The notes: a model not told the origin generated them from the letters alone. DNA of 64,000 nucleotides from Humitalea rosea (GCF_003253705.1 NZ_QKYU01000004.1:62001-126000), one strand, 5' to 3'. Numbered from the stretch's first letter, positions 27,553 to 38,990 are shown. Program-made: numbers and translations.

Positions 27553-29143
27553 CCGCTGGCAGCCGACAATCCTTGGCGACCTGCTGCAACGCAACGCCAC
27601 CCACAACCCGAATGGCGAGGCGCTGGTCGCCGGAGCCGCCCGCCTGACCCATGCGGCGCTGCTGCTGGAGGCGCAGCGGGTCGCGGCCGGGCTGCTGGCG
27701 CTGGGGCTGAAGCGGGGGGATTTCGTCGGGCTGCTGTTCCCCAACAACGCCGAATGGGTCACCGGCTTCTACGGCGCCGCCCTTATCGGCTGCGTCACCG
27801 TGCCGATGAACACGCGCTGGAAGGCCAGCGAGATCGCCTATGCCCTCAACCGCGCCGATTGCCGCGCGCTGCTGATGGCTGACAGCTTCCTGAGGCAGGA
27901 TTTCGTCGCCCTGCTGACCGAGGCCGAACCGGCGCTCGCCACCGCTTTGCCCGGCACCGCCGTGCCGGGGCTGCGGCATGTCGTGGTCGCGGGCGCGACG
28001 CCGCAGGGCGCGATCGGCTGGGAAGCCTTCCTCGCCGCCGGCTCCGCCCATCCGACGGTGAAGCCAGGCACCGACGACCCGCTGCTGGTGCAGTTCACCT
28101 CCGGCACCACCGCCTTCCCCAAGGGCGTGCTGCTGACGCATCAAAATATGCTGCGCAACGCCGCCGCCTGCGCGCTGCGGCTCGGGGTGCGGGATGATGA
28201 CCGCTACCTGAACTGCCGTCCCTTCTTCCATGTCGCAGGCAGCACCCTGTCGCTGCTGCTGGCGCTGACCACCGGGGCGAGCCTGGTCACGCCGCCCACC
28301 TTCGAGGCCGGCGAGGCGTTGCGCCTGCTGGATGTGGAGCGCTGCACCATCACCAGCGGCAATGACAGCATCTTCCAACTGCTGCTCTCCCACCCGTCCT
28401 TCGACCGGAACCGCATCCATCTGCGCGGCGGCTGGGCCGCGGCCGGGCCGCAGACGATGCGGCGCATCGTCGAGGATCTGGGCATGACCGATCTCTGCTG
28501 GGCCTATGGCCTGTCGGAAGCCTCGCCGAATGTCGTCCTGAACGACCGGCGCGATCCGCTGGATCTGCGGATCGCCGGGCTGGCGCTGCCGCATGCCGGC
28601 GTCGCACTGCGGATCGCCGATCCCGCGACCAACAGCCCGCTGCCGCAAGGCCAGCGGGGCGAGATCCAGGTCCGCGGCTGGTCCGTGATGCGCGGCTATG
28701 TCAACGACCCCGAGGCCACCGCCCGCGCCTTCACCCCGGACGGCTGGCTGCGGACCGGAGACCTGGGCAGCCTGAACCTGGAGGGGCGGCTGCATCTGGC
28801 CGGGCGCATCAAGGATGTGCTGCGCGTCGGCGGCGAGAACGTCGCCCCCGCCGAGGTCGAGGAAGCGCTCCTCGCGCATCCGATGGTCGCCATGGCCCAG
28901 GTGGTCGGCGTGCCCGATGCGCGGCTGGGAGAGGTGCCGGTGGGGTTCGTGCGGCTGATGGACGGGGGGGTGATGGACCCGGAGACGCTGCTCGACTGGC
29001 TGCGCCCGCGGATCGCGAACTTCCGCATGCCGCGCCACCTTTGGCTGGTCGAGGATTTCGAGGCGATCGGGATGACCGCCTCGGGCAAGGTGCAGAAGAC
29101 GCAGCTTCGCGCCCATGCCCTGACGCTGCTGGGCCTTGGATGA
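27545..29143 (+). CDS. AMP-forming acyl-CoA synthetase
   Basis: A 532-residue ANL-superfamily ligase that activates a carboxylic acid with ATP and CoA. The P-loop-like motif FTSGTTAFPKG is at residues 184-194, followed by YGLSEASPNVV and GWLRTGDLG. The C-terminal catalytic lysine is Lys515 in ASGKVQKTQL. The protein resembles cyclohexanecarboxylate/aromatic and medium-chain acid ligases more than acetyl-CoA synthetase, though the acid cannot be assigned. ATG 27545 lies eight bases inside the preceding gene. The frame extends further upstream but is a shadow of the crotonase gene. Confidence 0.9.
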   Translation: MPDRWQPTILGDLLQRNATHNPNGEALVAGAARLTHAALLLEAQRVAAGLLALGLKRGDFVGLLFPNNAEWVTGFYGAALIGCVTVPMNTRWKASEIAYALNRADCRALLMADSFLRQDFVALLTEAEPALATALPGTAVPGLRHVVVAGATPQGAIGWEAFLAAGSAHPTVKPGTDDPLLVQFTSGTTAFPKGVLLTHQNMLRNAAACALRLGVRDDDRYLNCRPFFHVAGSTLSLLLALTTGASLVTPPTFEAGEALRLLDVERCTITSGNDSIFQLLLSHPSFDRNRIHLRGGWAAAGPQTMRRIVEDLGMTDLCWAYGLSEASPNVVLNDRRDPLDLRIAGLALPHAGVALRIADPATNSPLPQGQRGEIQVRGWSVMRGYVNDPEATARAFTPDGWLRTGDLGSLNLEGRLHLAGRIKDVLRVGGENVAPAEVEEALLAHPMVAMAQVVGVPDARLGEVPVGFVRLMDGGVMDPETLLDWLRPRIANFRMPRHLWLVEDFEAIGMTASGKVQKTQLRAHALTLLGLG

Positions 29144-29580
29144 GTGCGGCGACGATCAAGGACCTGCTTTCCTACCGCGTGCATCGCCTGGCCAATGCGC
29201 TGTCGCGCGGGGCGGCCACGCGCTACCGGCGGGAGTTCGACGTCTCCCTGATGGAATGGCGCACGCTGGCGCTGCTCGGCGGGTTTTCGCCGATGCCGCT
29301 GAAGGGGCTGTCGCGCCAGTCGGGGCTGGACAAGGCCCAGGCCAGCCGCACGGTCTCCGCCCTGGTCACGCGCGGCCTCGTGCTGCGCGAGGTCGGGCGC
29401 GAGGATGCCCGCGAGGTGACGCTGCGCCTCTCCCCGGCCGGCGAGGTGCTTTACGACGGGCTGATGCGCGCCGCCCGGGCCCGGGACGAGCTGTTCCTCG
29501 GCGCGCTGGCGCCGGAGGAACGCCGGGTGCTGGAGGGCGCGATCGCGCGGCTGACCGAGCTCGCGCGATCGCAGAGCTGA
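29140..29580 (+). CDS. MarR family transcriptional regulator
   Basis: A 146-residue winged-helix regulator. The recognition-helix region spans about residues 40-75 (LKGLSRQSGLDKAQASRTVSALVTRG split) and the wing follows in REVGREDAREVTLRLS. MarR proteins usually repress the operon that carries them and release DNA on binding an aromatic or acyl-CoA ligand. Here the gene is last in the acyl-CoA operon, overlapping the synthetase stop by four bases, so it is the likely local regulator. The stop is four bases from the convergent metE stop. Confidence 0.9.
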   Translation: MSAATIKDLLSYRVHRLANALSRGAATRYRREFDVSLMEWRTLALLGGFSPMPLKGLSRQSGLDKAQASRTVSALVTRGLVLREVGREDAREVTLRLSPAGEVLYDGLMRAARARDELFLGALAPEERRVLEGAIARLTELARSQS

Positions 29581-29584
29581 CGGG

Positions 29585-31882
29585 CTAGGCCAGCTCCGCC
29601 CGCAGGATGCGGGCCGCCGCGACCATATTCGCCATCGCCGGCCGCACCTCGGCCCAGCCACGGGTCTTGCAGCCGCAATCGGGGTTGACCCAGAGCCGCT
29701 CCGCCGGGACGCGGGCGGCGGCGCGGCGCAGCAGCCCGACCATCTCCTCGACCCCTGGCACGCGCGGGCTGTGGATGTCCCAGACCCCCGGCCCGATGTC
29801 GTTCGGATAGGCGAAGCCCTCGAAGGCGCCGAGCAGCTCCATGTCGCTGCGCGTCGTCTCGATCGAGATCACATCGGCATCCATGGCCGCGATGTCCCCG
29901 ATGATGTCGTTGAACTCAGCGTAGCACATGTGGGTATGGATCTGGGTGTCGTCCCGCACCACCGCCGCGGCCAAGCGAAAGCAGTCCACCGCCCAGGTCA
30001 GATAGGCGGCGCGATCGGCCTGGCGCAGCGGCAGCCCTTCCCGGAAGGCGGGCTCGTCGATCTGCACGATGGCGATGCCGGCCGCTTCCAGATCCGCGAC
30101 CTCGTCGCGGATCGCCAGCGCGATCTGGCGGCACACCGTCTCGCGCGGGATATCCTCGCGCACGAAGGACCAGGCGAGCATCGTCACCGGCCCCGTCAAC
30201 ATCCCCTTCACCGGGCGGCTGGTCAGGGATTGCGCGTAGCTGGCCCAGCGCAGCGTCATCGGCGCTGGGCGGGAGACATCGCCCCAGATGATCGGCGGCG
30301 CCACGCAGCGGCTGCCATAGGATTGCACCCAGCCATGTTTGGTGAAGGCGTAGCCGGCGAGCTGCTCGCCAAAATACTTCACCATGTCGTTGCGCTCGAA
30401 CTCGCCATGGACGGGCACGTCCACGCCGGTCTCCTCCTGCCAGGCGATGGCCTCGGCGGTCAGCCGCTCCATCCCCGCATCATGCTCCGCGGCGGTGATG
30501 GTGCCGCGGGCGAGGCGGCCGCGCAGCGCGCGCACCTCGGCGGTCTGGGGGAAGGAGCCGATGGTGGTCACCGGCAGCTTCGGCAGCGACTGCCGCGCCT
30601 GCTGGGCGAGCACACGCGTGGCAAAGGGGCTCCGGCGCTGCGCCATCTCCGGCGTCACCGATGCGAGGCGGCGGGCGACGGCCGGGTCATGCGCGGCGGC
30701 GCGGGCGGCGGCGATGACGGCGTCGCTCTCCTTCAGCGCCGGGGCGATGGCGGCCTCGCCCTCGTCGATGCCACGGGCGAGCAGCACGATCTCGGCCAGC
30801 TTCTCATGGGCGAAGGCGAGGCGCCGGGCCAGGGCCGGGTCGAGGCCGGTCTCCAGTTTCAGCGACTGCGGCACATGCAGCAGCGAGCAGGAGGGAGCGA
30901 TCATCAGCCGCCGCCCCGCCGCCCGCTGCGCCAGCGCCAGCGCCGCGCGCAGGTCGGTGCGCCAGATGTTCCGCCCATCGACGACGCCGAGCGAGAGCCA
31001 GCGATCGGCGGGCCAGGCCGCCAGGGTCGGCTCCAACTGCGCCGGGGCGCGGACGAGGTCGATGTGCAGCCCCGCCACGGGCAGGCTGGCGACGGTGCCG
31101 AGCATGTCGCCCAGCCCGCCGAAATAGGTCGCGAGCAGCAGCTTCAACCCCGGGGCCGCGGCCGCCAGCGCGGCATAGGCCAGGCGATACGCCTCGGCCG
31201 CGCCGGGGGGCAGGTCGGTCACCAGGCAGGGTTCGTCGATCTGCACCCAGGTCGCGCCGGCCTCGGCGATGCCGCGCAGCGCCTCGGCATAGGCGGGCAG
31301 CAGCCCGGGCAGCAAAGCGAGCGGCGGCGTCCCCTCCTCGGTCTTGGACAGCAGCAGGAAGGAGACCGGACCCAGCAGCACCGGCCGGGTGCGGGTGCCG
31401 GAGGCAAAGCCCTCGCGCACCGCATCGGCCCAGGGGTTGTGCAGCAGGCGGAAGCAGGTGGCGTGGGACAGGCGCGGGACCAGATAATGGTAGTTGGTGT
31501 CGAACCACTTGGTCATTTCCAGCGCCACGGCGCCGGGGGGGATGCCGGCGGCGGCCTCCGCCTCCGACCCACGGGCGCCGCGGGCCAGGGCGAACTGGGT
31601 CGCGAGGCTCACCGGCCCCTCGCCCGCCCAGCCATAGCCCCCCGGCACCGCACCGAAGGCGCAGGCGGTGTCGAGCACATGGTCGTAGAGGGCGAAATCG
31701 CCCGAGGGGCAGTGGTTGATCCCCGAACCCTGCTGCAACGCCCGGCTGCCGGCGCGCAGGGCGCTGGCGGTGGCGAGCAGATCGGCCTCGGTGCCCTTGC
31801 CGGCCCAGAAGGAGTCCAGGGCGGTCTTCAATTCCCGGCGGGGCCCGATGCGGGGGTAGCCGAGGTTGGCGGCGATGGTCAT
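29585..31882 (-). CDS. metE: cobalamin-independent methionine synthase
   Basis: A 765-residue enzyme that methylates homocysteine with 5-methyltetrahydropteroyltri-glutamate, without B12. The N-terminus (IAANLGYPRIGPRRELK) and the paired barrels are of normal length. Zinc ligands are visible in HMCYAEFND near residue 649 and NPDCGCKT near residue 735. The ATG at 31882 is chosen because it gives the family N-terminus; the frame runs on to 32107 through riboswitch RNA. A cobalamin riboswitch lies 88 bases upstream, so metE should be shut off when B12 is plentiful, implying a B12-dependent MetH elsewhere in the genome. Confidence 0.97.
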   Translation of the reverse strand: MTIAANLGYPRIGPRRELKTALDSFWAGKGTEADLLATASALRAGSRALQQGSGINHCPSGDFALYDHVLDTACAFGAVPGGYGWAGEGPVSLATQFALARGARGSEAEAAAGIPPGAVALEMTKWFDTNYHYLVPRLSHATCFRLLHNPWADAVREGFASGTRTRPVLLGPVSFLLLSKTEEGTPPLALLPGLLPAYAEALRGIAEAGATWVQIDEPCLVTDLPPGAAEAYRLAYAALAAAAPGLKLLLATYFGGLGDMLGTVASLPVAGLHIDLVRAPAQLEPTLAAWPADRWLSLGVVDGRNIWRTDLRAALALAQRAAGRRLMIAPSCSLLHVPQSLKLETGLDPALARRLAFAHEKLAEIVLLARGIDEGEAAIAPALKESDAVIAAARAAAHDPAVARRLASVTPEMAQRRSPFATRVLAQQARQSLPKLPVTTIGSFPQTAEVRALRGRLARGTITAAEHDAGMERLTAEAIAWQEETGVDVPVHGEFERNDMVKYFGEQLAGYAFTKHGWVQSYGSRCVAPPIIWGDVSRPAPMTLRWASYAQSLTSRPVKGMLTGPVTMLAWSFVREDIPRETVCRQIALAIRDEVADLEAAGIAIVQIDEPAFREGLPLRQADRAAYLTWAVDCFRLAAAVVRDDTQIHTHMCYAEFNDIIGDIAAMDADVISIETTRSDMELLGAFEGFAYPNDIGPGVWDIHSPRVPGVEEMVGLLRRAAARVPAERLWVNPDCGCKTRGWAEVRPAMANMVAAARILRAELA

Positions 31883-31970
31883 CTCACGCGTCTCCAACGC
31901 CCGGTGCGCCCAGCCCGGCCGACGAATGACGGGGCTGCCCGCGCGCGATGTTGCGCGTGGCCGGTCCCCG

Positions 31971-32154
31971 ATGCCGGCAGGTCTCCTGGCTCGCGGGTCA
32001 TCGCCACCGGCCCCACCTTCCCGCGCGGTTGGCCGCGCAGTGGCCCGCCCCGGTTCAGGGGCGGCAGGGGCCGACGGCTCGCCGCCGACAGTTGCTGGGG
32101 CAGCCACCGACTTGGACGGTGTTCCCTCTTGGCCCGCTCGCGCAGGACCGGCAT
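31971..32154 (-). promoter_or_regulatory. cobalamin riboswitch controlling metE
   Basis: On the minus strand the 3' side carries a complete B12 box (AGCCAGGAGACCTGCC, 31976-31991). The 5' side has GGGAACACCG followed by a GGTGGCTGCCCC-GCAACTGT core. Closing stem P1 is a perfect ATGCCGG (32148-32154) with CCGGCAT (31971-31977). This is a standard AdoCbl/Cbl aptamer, and repression of metE by B12 is the known use. The 88 bases between aptamer and metE show no obvious terminator, so translational control is the likelier mechanism. Confidence 0.95.
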
Positions 32155-32160
32155 GATATC

Positions 32161-32189
32161 AACATATCTTTATGTTTTTGAAGCCGCAA
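32161..32189 (-). promoter_or_regulatory. putative promoter of the metE riboswitch transcript
   Basis: On the minus strand TTGCGG (32184-32189) is followed after exactly 17 bases by TATGTT (32161-32166) inside an unusually AT-rich stretch. The expected start coincides with the 5' strand of riboswitch stem P1. The -10 is half of an AACATA-TCTT-TATGTT inverted repeat (32161-32176) in the gap shared with uvrB. Confidence 0.55.
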
Positions 32190-32208
32190 GAGACACTGGC
32201 GGCGCGGC

Positions 32209-34401
<2,193 letters not shown>

Positions 34402-34827
34402 TCAGCCGAGCGGCTTGGCGTGGCTGGCCCCGCGCGGATCGGCCAATGCCACAAAGCCGGTGGCAAGGTAGAACCCCGCCGCATCCTCCGGCGCGCGCAC
34501 CCGCAGCAGCGGGAAATGCGGCGCGGCCCGCGCCACCATCGCCGCCAGCAGCGCGCGGCCGATCCCCTGCCCGCGCGCCGCCTTGGCAACGTAGAGCCGG
34601 CGCACCCGCGCCGCCCCAGGCGCATAGGGATCGCCGCAGACGCCGCCGATCCCGACCAGGGCGCCGTCCCGATAGGCGCCGAACAGCGCCTCACCCGGGC
34701 CATCGAAGCGGTTGGTGCCGCTGGCGAATTCCTCAGCCAGCACATCGAGCGCACGAAAACCTTCGGCCCGCGCTGCATTGGCCAAGATGTCGAGGTCGTC
34801 GGGAAGGGTCAACAGGCGTTTGATCAC
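34402..34827 (-). CDS. GNAT family N-acetyltransferase
   Basis: A 141-residue GNAT-fold acetyltransferase with the acetyl-CoA-binding motif in RRLYVAKAARGQGIGRALLAAMV (Q/R-x-x-G-x-G as RGQGIG, near residues 84-89) preceded by the ALVGIGGVCGDP strand. Substrate is not predictable; small molecules or protein N-termini are both possible. It is the last gene of the long minus-strand ABC/hydrolase operon, five bases after the VOC remnant, and ends exactly at the convergent uvrB stop. Confidence 0.85.
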   Translation of the reverse strand: MIKRLLTLPDDLDILANAARAEGFRALDVLAEEFASGTNRFDGPGEALFGAYRDGALVGIGGVCGDPYAPGAARVRRLYVAKAARGQGIGRALLAAMVARAAPHFPLLRVRAPEDAAGFYLATGFVALADPRGASHAKPLG

Positions 34828-34832
34828 GCCTG

Positions 34833-34997
34833 CTACCGTAGCACGACCGCCAGCTTGTTGCCTTCAGGATCGCGCGGACAGGCGCCGCAGAAATCCGCGC
34901 CGTACTGCGGGCGGGGGCCGGGCGCGCCCAGCAACGCGTCATAGAAGACGAGCGCCGTTTCGAACTCCCGCACGCCGACAATGGCGTAGGCGAGCAT
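34833..34997 (-). pseudogene. VOC (glyoxalase-like) protein remnant with internal deletion
   Basis: A 54-codon ORF reads as the two ends of a VOC-family protein joined together. Residues 1-23 (MLAYAIVGVREFETALVFY and on) match the first beta-alpha unit, and residues 24-54 (GAPGPRPQYG, then PRDPEGNKLAVVL) match the family's C-terminus. About 70 residues of the usual ~125 are missing, and the reading frame is kept. Its ATG overlaps the stop of the M81 gene (TGATG) and it ends five bases before the GNAT gene, so it is still translated in the operon if the transcript is made. It is probably non-functional; a real mini-protein cannot be excluded. Confidence 0.6.
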
Positions 34998-36472
34998 CAG
35001 CCGGCCTTTGGCGAAAGGCGCAAGCCCGGGCGCAGGTGCTGGAACGGCAGCCCGGAGGGATCGGCGACCACCGGGCCGGGGGCGGTGACGATCAGCACCG
35101 CCTCGGCGATCGGCTGGAAATCGGCGCGGAAATGTACCGAGGATTTCAGCCCGATGATTGGCACCCCAGCGGGCTCGATGCCCAGATGCCGCAGGATCGC
35201 CTGATCATAGGCCTGCATCTTGCGGCTGACGACGATCACGCGGACGCCGCCCTGCACCTCGACCAGCGCGGTCGGGCCGAGGTTCGCCATGTTCCCCCCC
35301 GCCATCGGCCCGGTGCACATGAAGCTGCCATCCGACAGCCGCAGCACGCGGGCGGTGCAGGCGAAGGGCACCCCGTCGCTGCGCCCGCCGAGGCTGAGGG
35401 AGAGGCTCGCCCCCTCCCCCGCCGCATGGCAGGCGGCGGCCGACTCCGCGTCATTGATCAGCGCCAGCACGGCGCCGCGCGCTTCCTGCCGCACCAGCTC
35501 GGCCAGCAGCCCGGTGGTGTCGCCATGGCCGCCGCCGCCGGGATTGTCCTGGGTATCGGCCAGCAGCACGGGGCGGGAGGCCGTGGCGGCCAGCCTCAGC
35601 GCCTGGGCCACGCCTTCGGCGGCCGGGAGCACATCGAGGACGAAATCCGTCTCATGCGCCACGAACCAGGCGAGCAGCCCATCGGCGGCGGCATCGGCCG
35701 CGGCCTGATCCTCGGCATAGGCGCAGATCGCGGCCCCACAATCGGGGAAATCGGCATAGGGGAAGCCGAAGCAGAGCCCGAGTTCGGCCACGCCCGCCGC
35801 GAGCCGGGCACGTTCCTCCATGGCAATCGTCATCGGCGGCACCAGCGTGCACATGCCCGACAGCGGGATCCAGTAGTCGAGCTGGCGGAAGGCGCGGGCG
35901 AAGGGCGTGCCGCGCCTGATGCGCGCCAGCAGCAGCGACATCGCGCGTCCGCCCGCCTCCTTCATGTCCACATGCGGATAGGTGCGGAAGGGGGAGAGCG
36001 CATCGGCCCGTGCGACCATCGCGGCCGTCAGGTTGCAATGCGGGTCAAGGCTCGCGGTGATCGGCAGATCGGGGCCCGTGATGGCGCGGATGCGGCGCAT
36101 CAGCTCGCCCTCGGCATCGGGGTAGCCATCGGCCATCGCCGCGCCATGCAGGTCCAGATAGAGCCCGTCCAGCGGCAGCGCGGCCTGAAGATCGGCGCAG
36201 ATGAGCGAGGCGATGCGCTCGAAGGCTTCCTCATTTACTGGGCCGGCCGGATTGGCCATGGCCCAGCTCAGTGGGACCAGCGTGACGCCAGCGGCTTCGG
36301 CGACCGCGATGGCACCGGCGGCGGGCACGGCCGTATTGCGCAGCCCGTCGAGCAGGGTCGCGGGGCGCTGCACCGGCGGCCAGGAGCCCGGGTTGAGGAA
36401 ATCCGCCCAGGTCGTGGGGTGCGGCGCGAAGGAATGGCTTTCGTGGAGAAAGCCGGCAATGCCAATTCTCAT
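34997..36472 (-). CDS. M81 family metallopeptidase (MlrC/microcystinase C-like)
   Basis: A 491-residue protein of the M81/DUF1485 family. The N-terminus has the metal-site motif GFLHESHSF (His10, Glu11), a second site occurs as SLDPHCNLT, and a GGGGHGDTT block lies in the C-terminal half. MlrC, the namesake, cleaves the linear peptide made during microcystin breakdown, but most homologues have unknown amide substrates. It follows two M20 hydrolases and a peptide-type ABC importer in one operon with four-base overlaps, so hydrolysis of an imported peptide or amide is the likely role. Confidence 0.88.
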   Translation of the reverse strand: MRIGIAGFLHESHSFAPHPTTWADFLNPGSWPPVQRPATLLDGLRNTAVPAAGAIAVAEAAGVTLVPLSWAMANPAGPVNEEAFERIASLICADLQAALPLDGLYLDLHGAAMADGYPDAEGELMRRIRAITGPDLPITASLDPHCNLTAAMVARADALSPFRTYPHVDMKEAGGRAMSLLLARIRRGTPFARAFRQLDYWIPLSGMCTLVPPMTIAMEERARLAAGVAELGLCFGFPYADFPDCGAAICAYAEDQAAADAAADGLLAWFVAHETDFVLDVLPAAEGVAQALRLAATASRPVLLADTQDNPGGGGHGDTTGLLAELVRQEARGAVLALINDAESAAACHAAGEGASLSLSLGGRSDGVPFACTARVLRLSDGSFMCTGPMAGGNMANLGPTALVEVQGGVRVIVVSRKMQAYDQAILRHLGIEPAGVPIIGLKSSVHFRADFQPIAEAVLIVTAPGPVVADPSGLPFQHLRPGLRLSPKAG

Positions 36473-37704
36473 TTCGGTCCTGCTGCGGCGATGACGGCCT
36501 CGGCAAGCACCCGCAGCGCGGCTTCCGCCCAGGCCGGGGTGATGCTCTCGGCTTCATTGTGGCTGATGCCCCCGTGGCAGGGGGTGAAGATCATTGTCGC
36601 CGGCCTCTGGCGCGCGACATAGACGGCATCATGCCCGATCGCGGTCGGCATCTCGCGATAGCTGATGCCCAGGCGCTGCGCGGCGGTGCGGACATGGCCG
36701 ACCAGCGCGGGATCGAATTGCACGAGCGGCGAGATCCAGAAATCCTCGACCTCAATCTCCAGATGGCGGCGGGCGGCGATGGCAGCCCCCTCGGCCCGCA
36801 GCGCCTCGCCCATCGCCGCCAGGGCCTGCTCATCGGAATGGCGCATGTCCACGCTGAACCAGATCTTGGAGGGCACCACATTGCGGCTGTCGGGGGTGAC
36901 CAGCAGGCGGCCGACCGTGCCGCGACCGGGCTCCCCGGCGGGGGTCAGCGTGGTCAGCGCGATGCGCTCGATCGCGGCGATGAGTTCGGCGGCCCCCACC
37001 ATGGCATCGCGGCGCCCGGCCATGGCGCTGCCGCCATGTGCATCCTCACCATGCACCGTCACCTCGTACCAGGCCTGGCACAGCGCATGGGTGACGACGC
37101 CGACCGAAATCTCCTCGCGTTCCAGCACCGGGCCCTGTTCGATATGGACCTCGAAATACGCATCGAAATCCGGCAGCGCCTCGGCGCCGGCATAGCCGAT
37201 GCGGGCCAGTTCCTCGCCGAAGGTGAAGCCGTCGCGATCGGTGCGGGCCAGGGTCTCGGCGGCGGTGAAGATGCCCATGGCGGTGCCGCTGCCCATCATG
37301 GGCGGGGAGAAGCGGGCGCCTTCCTCATTGGTCCAGTTGATCAGCAGCAGCGGTGCCTCCGTCTCCACCCCCGCCTCATGCAGCGCGCGCAGCACTTCAA
37401 GGCCGGTCAGCACGCCAAGCACGCCATCGAACTTGCCCCCCGTGGGCTGGGTGTCGAGGTGGCTGCCGATCGCCACCGGCTTGCGCGACGGGTCGCGACC
37501 GGGGCGGAGGAAGCCCATGTTGCCAAAGGCATCGACCGTTGGCGTGAGGCCGATCGCGGCGCACCAGCTTTCAAGCAGCTTGCGCCCCTCGGCGTCCAGA
37601 TCGGTCAGCGCCTGACGGTTGCAGCCGCCCTTGGGCGTGCCGCCGATCTTCGCCATCTCCATCAGATCGGCCCAGAGCCGATCACCCGAAAGGGGCAGGT
37701 TCAT
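36469..37704 (-). CDS. M20 family hydantoinase/carbamoylase-type amidohydrolase
   Basis: A 411-residue zinc-dependent hydrolase of the HyuC/AmaB/allantoate-amidohydrolase group. Metal ligands are His82 and Asp93 (SHLDTQPTGGKFDG) and Glu127-Glu128 (NWTNEEGA), with a later VHIEQGPVLE motif that is diagnostic of this subgroup. Members remove N-carbamoyl groups or act on ureidoglycolate-like compounds. The start ATG 37704 overlaps the stop of the previous gene by four bases. The frame runs further upstream within the neighbouring gene as a shadow. Confidence 0.9.
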   Translation of the reverse strand: MNLPLSGDRLWADLMEMAKIGGTPKGGCNRQALTDLDAEGRKLLESWCAAIGLTPTVDAFGNMGFLRPGRDPSRKPVAIGSHLDTQPTGGKFDGVLGVLTGLEVLRALHEAGVETEAPLLLINWTNEEGARFSPPMMGSGTAMGIFTAAETLARTDRDGFTFGEELARIGYAGAEALPDFDAYFEVHIEQGPVLEREEISVGVVTHALCQAWYEVTVHGEDAHGGSAMAGRRDAMVGAAELIAAIERIALTTLTPAGEPGRGTVGRLLVTPDSRNVVPSKIWFSVDMRHSDEQALAAMGEALRAEGAAIAARRHLEIEVEDFWISPLVQFDPALVGHVRTAAQRLGISYREMPTAIGHDAVYVARQRPATMIFTPCHGGISHNEAESITPAWAEAALRVLAEAVIAAAGPK

Positions 37705-38990
37705 CGCTTGGCCTCCAGCCCGCACCATTCGGCCATGGTCAGCGCGATGGTGGCGGTGATGTCGTGGATGCTGTCCAGGCCTACGCTTTCGTCGATGCCG
37801 TGGATTTCCTGCGCATCGGGGCCGAAGCAGGCGACCGGGGTCTTCTGGTAGAGCTGGAAGAAGCGCCCATCGGTCAGCCCGGTCGCGGGGTAGTGGCGCA
37901 GTTCCGTGCCCGCGACATCCTGGAAGGTCCTGGTGGCGAGGCGGACGATCTCGGCCTCCATGTCGAAGACGCAGGGGTCGGCCATGAAGCCCTTGAATTC
38001 CAGCTTGAACTTCGCGCCGGCGGTGGCTTCGTCGCGGCGGGCGTCCTCGACGATCTTTTCGATGTCGGCGCGAACATTGGCCGCGGTATTGCCCATCATC
38101 ACCCCGACCCGCATGCCCAGCTTGGCGCGGGTGGGGACGCTGCTGTTCCACTCCCCGCCTTCCAGCGTGCCGATATTGACGTTTACCGGATGATTCACGC
38201 CGCGGAAGGAAGCGTGGATCTTTTCACCCCGGTTCTGGTCGTCCTCATAGGATTTGAAGCGGGCGGCGACGGCCATCGCGGCCTCGATCGCATTCACGCC
38301 CGCCTTGATGTCGCGCACATGCGCGGGGCGGCCGGTGACGGTGACCCAGGCCCAGACGACGCCGACTTCGGCGGAATACAGCGCCGGCAGGCCGGGACCA
38401 GGCTCGGGGATGATGACGGCATCGGGCTTGGGCATCGCGACCATGCAGGCCAGCGCGCCATTGCCGCTGCATTCCTCCTCGATCACCGATTGCATCTGCA
38501 CCTCGGCGGCGGGTTGCAGCCCCGCAAGGCCGAGCGCCTTGAAGGCCATGCAATAGGCGATGATGCCGGCCTTCATGTCACCGGCGCCACGCCCATACAT
38601 GCGCCCGTCGCGGATCGAGGGCTCATAGGGCGGCGTGACCCAGATATCCGCGGCCCCCTCCGGCACCACATCGACATGGCCTTGCAGGGTCAGGCTGCGG
38701 CCCTTCTTCTCCCGCGGCGTATGGACCGCGACGACATTGTCGCGCCCCTCATAGGAGATCAGCGGCGGCGAGAACCCCGGGTGGTCCGCCAGCGCCACCG
38801 GATCGGTCGGCACGCGGAAGGGGTCGAGGCCGAGGCCGCGATACACCCGCTCCATCTCATTCAACGCCGAGGCTTCATTGCCCAGGGTCGAGGGGCAGCG
38901 GACGAGGCGTGCCAGCGTCTCGGTGCCCTCATCGCGCAGCGCGCTCACAGCTTCCAGGATGGCGCGACGGGCGCCGGAGTCGATGGTCAT
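37701..38990 (-). CDS. M20 family ArgE/DapE-like deacylase
   Basis: A 429-residue dinuclear zinc hydrolase of the ArgE/DapE/ACY1 type. Ligands include His105 (QGHVDVVP), bridging Asp138 (GRGAGDMKAG) and catalytic Glu171-Glu172 (VIEEECSGNG). It would remove an acyl group from an N-acyl amino acid or split a small amide. It is a second, distantly related M20 enzyme placed directly between the ABC ATPase and the carbamoylase-type enzyme. Four-base overlaps on both sides argue that the three hydrolases act in sequence on one imported substrate. Confidence 0.9.
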   Translation of the reverse strand: MTIDSGARRAILEAVSALRDEGTETLARLVRCPSTLGNEASALNEMERVYRGLGLDPFRVPTDPVALADHPGFSPPLISYEGRDNVVAVHTPREKKGRSLTLQGHVDVVPEGAADIWVTPPYEPSIRDGRMYGRGAGDMKAGIIAYCMAFKALGLAGLQPAAEVQMQSVIEEECSGNGALACMVAMPKPDAVIIPEPGPGLPALYSAEVGVVWAWVTVTGRPAHVRDIKAGVNAIEAAMAVAARFKSYEDDQNRGEKIHASFRGVNHPVNVNIGTLEGGEWNSSVPTRAKLGMRVGVMMGNTAANVRADIEKIVEDARRDEATAGAKFKLEFKGFMADPCVFDMEAEIVRLATRTFQDVAGTELRHYPATGLTDGRFFQLYQKTPVACFGPDAQEIHGIDESVGLDSIHDITATIALTMAEWCGLEAKR

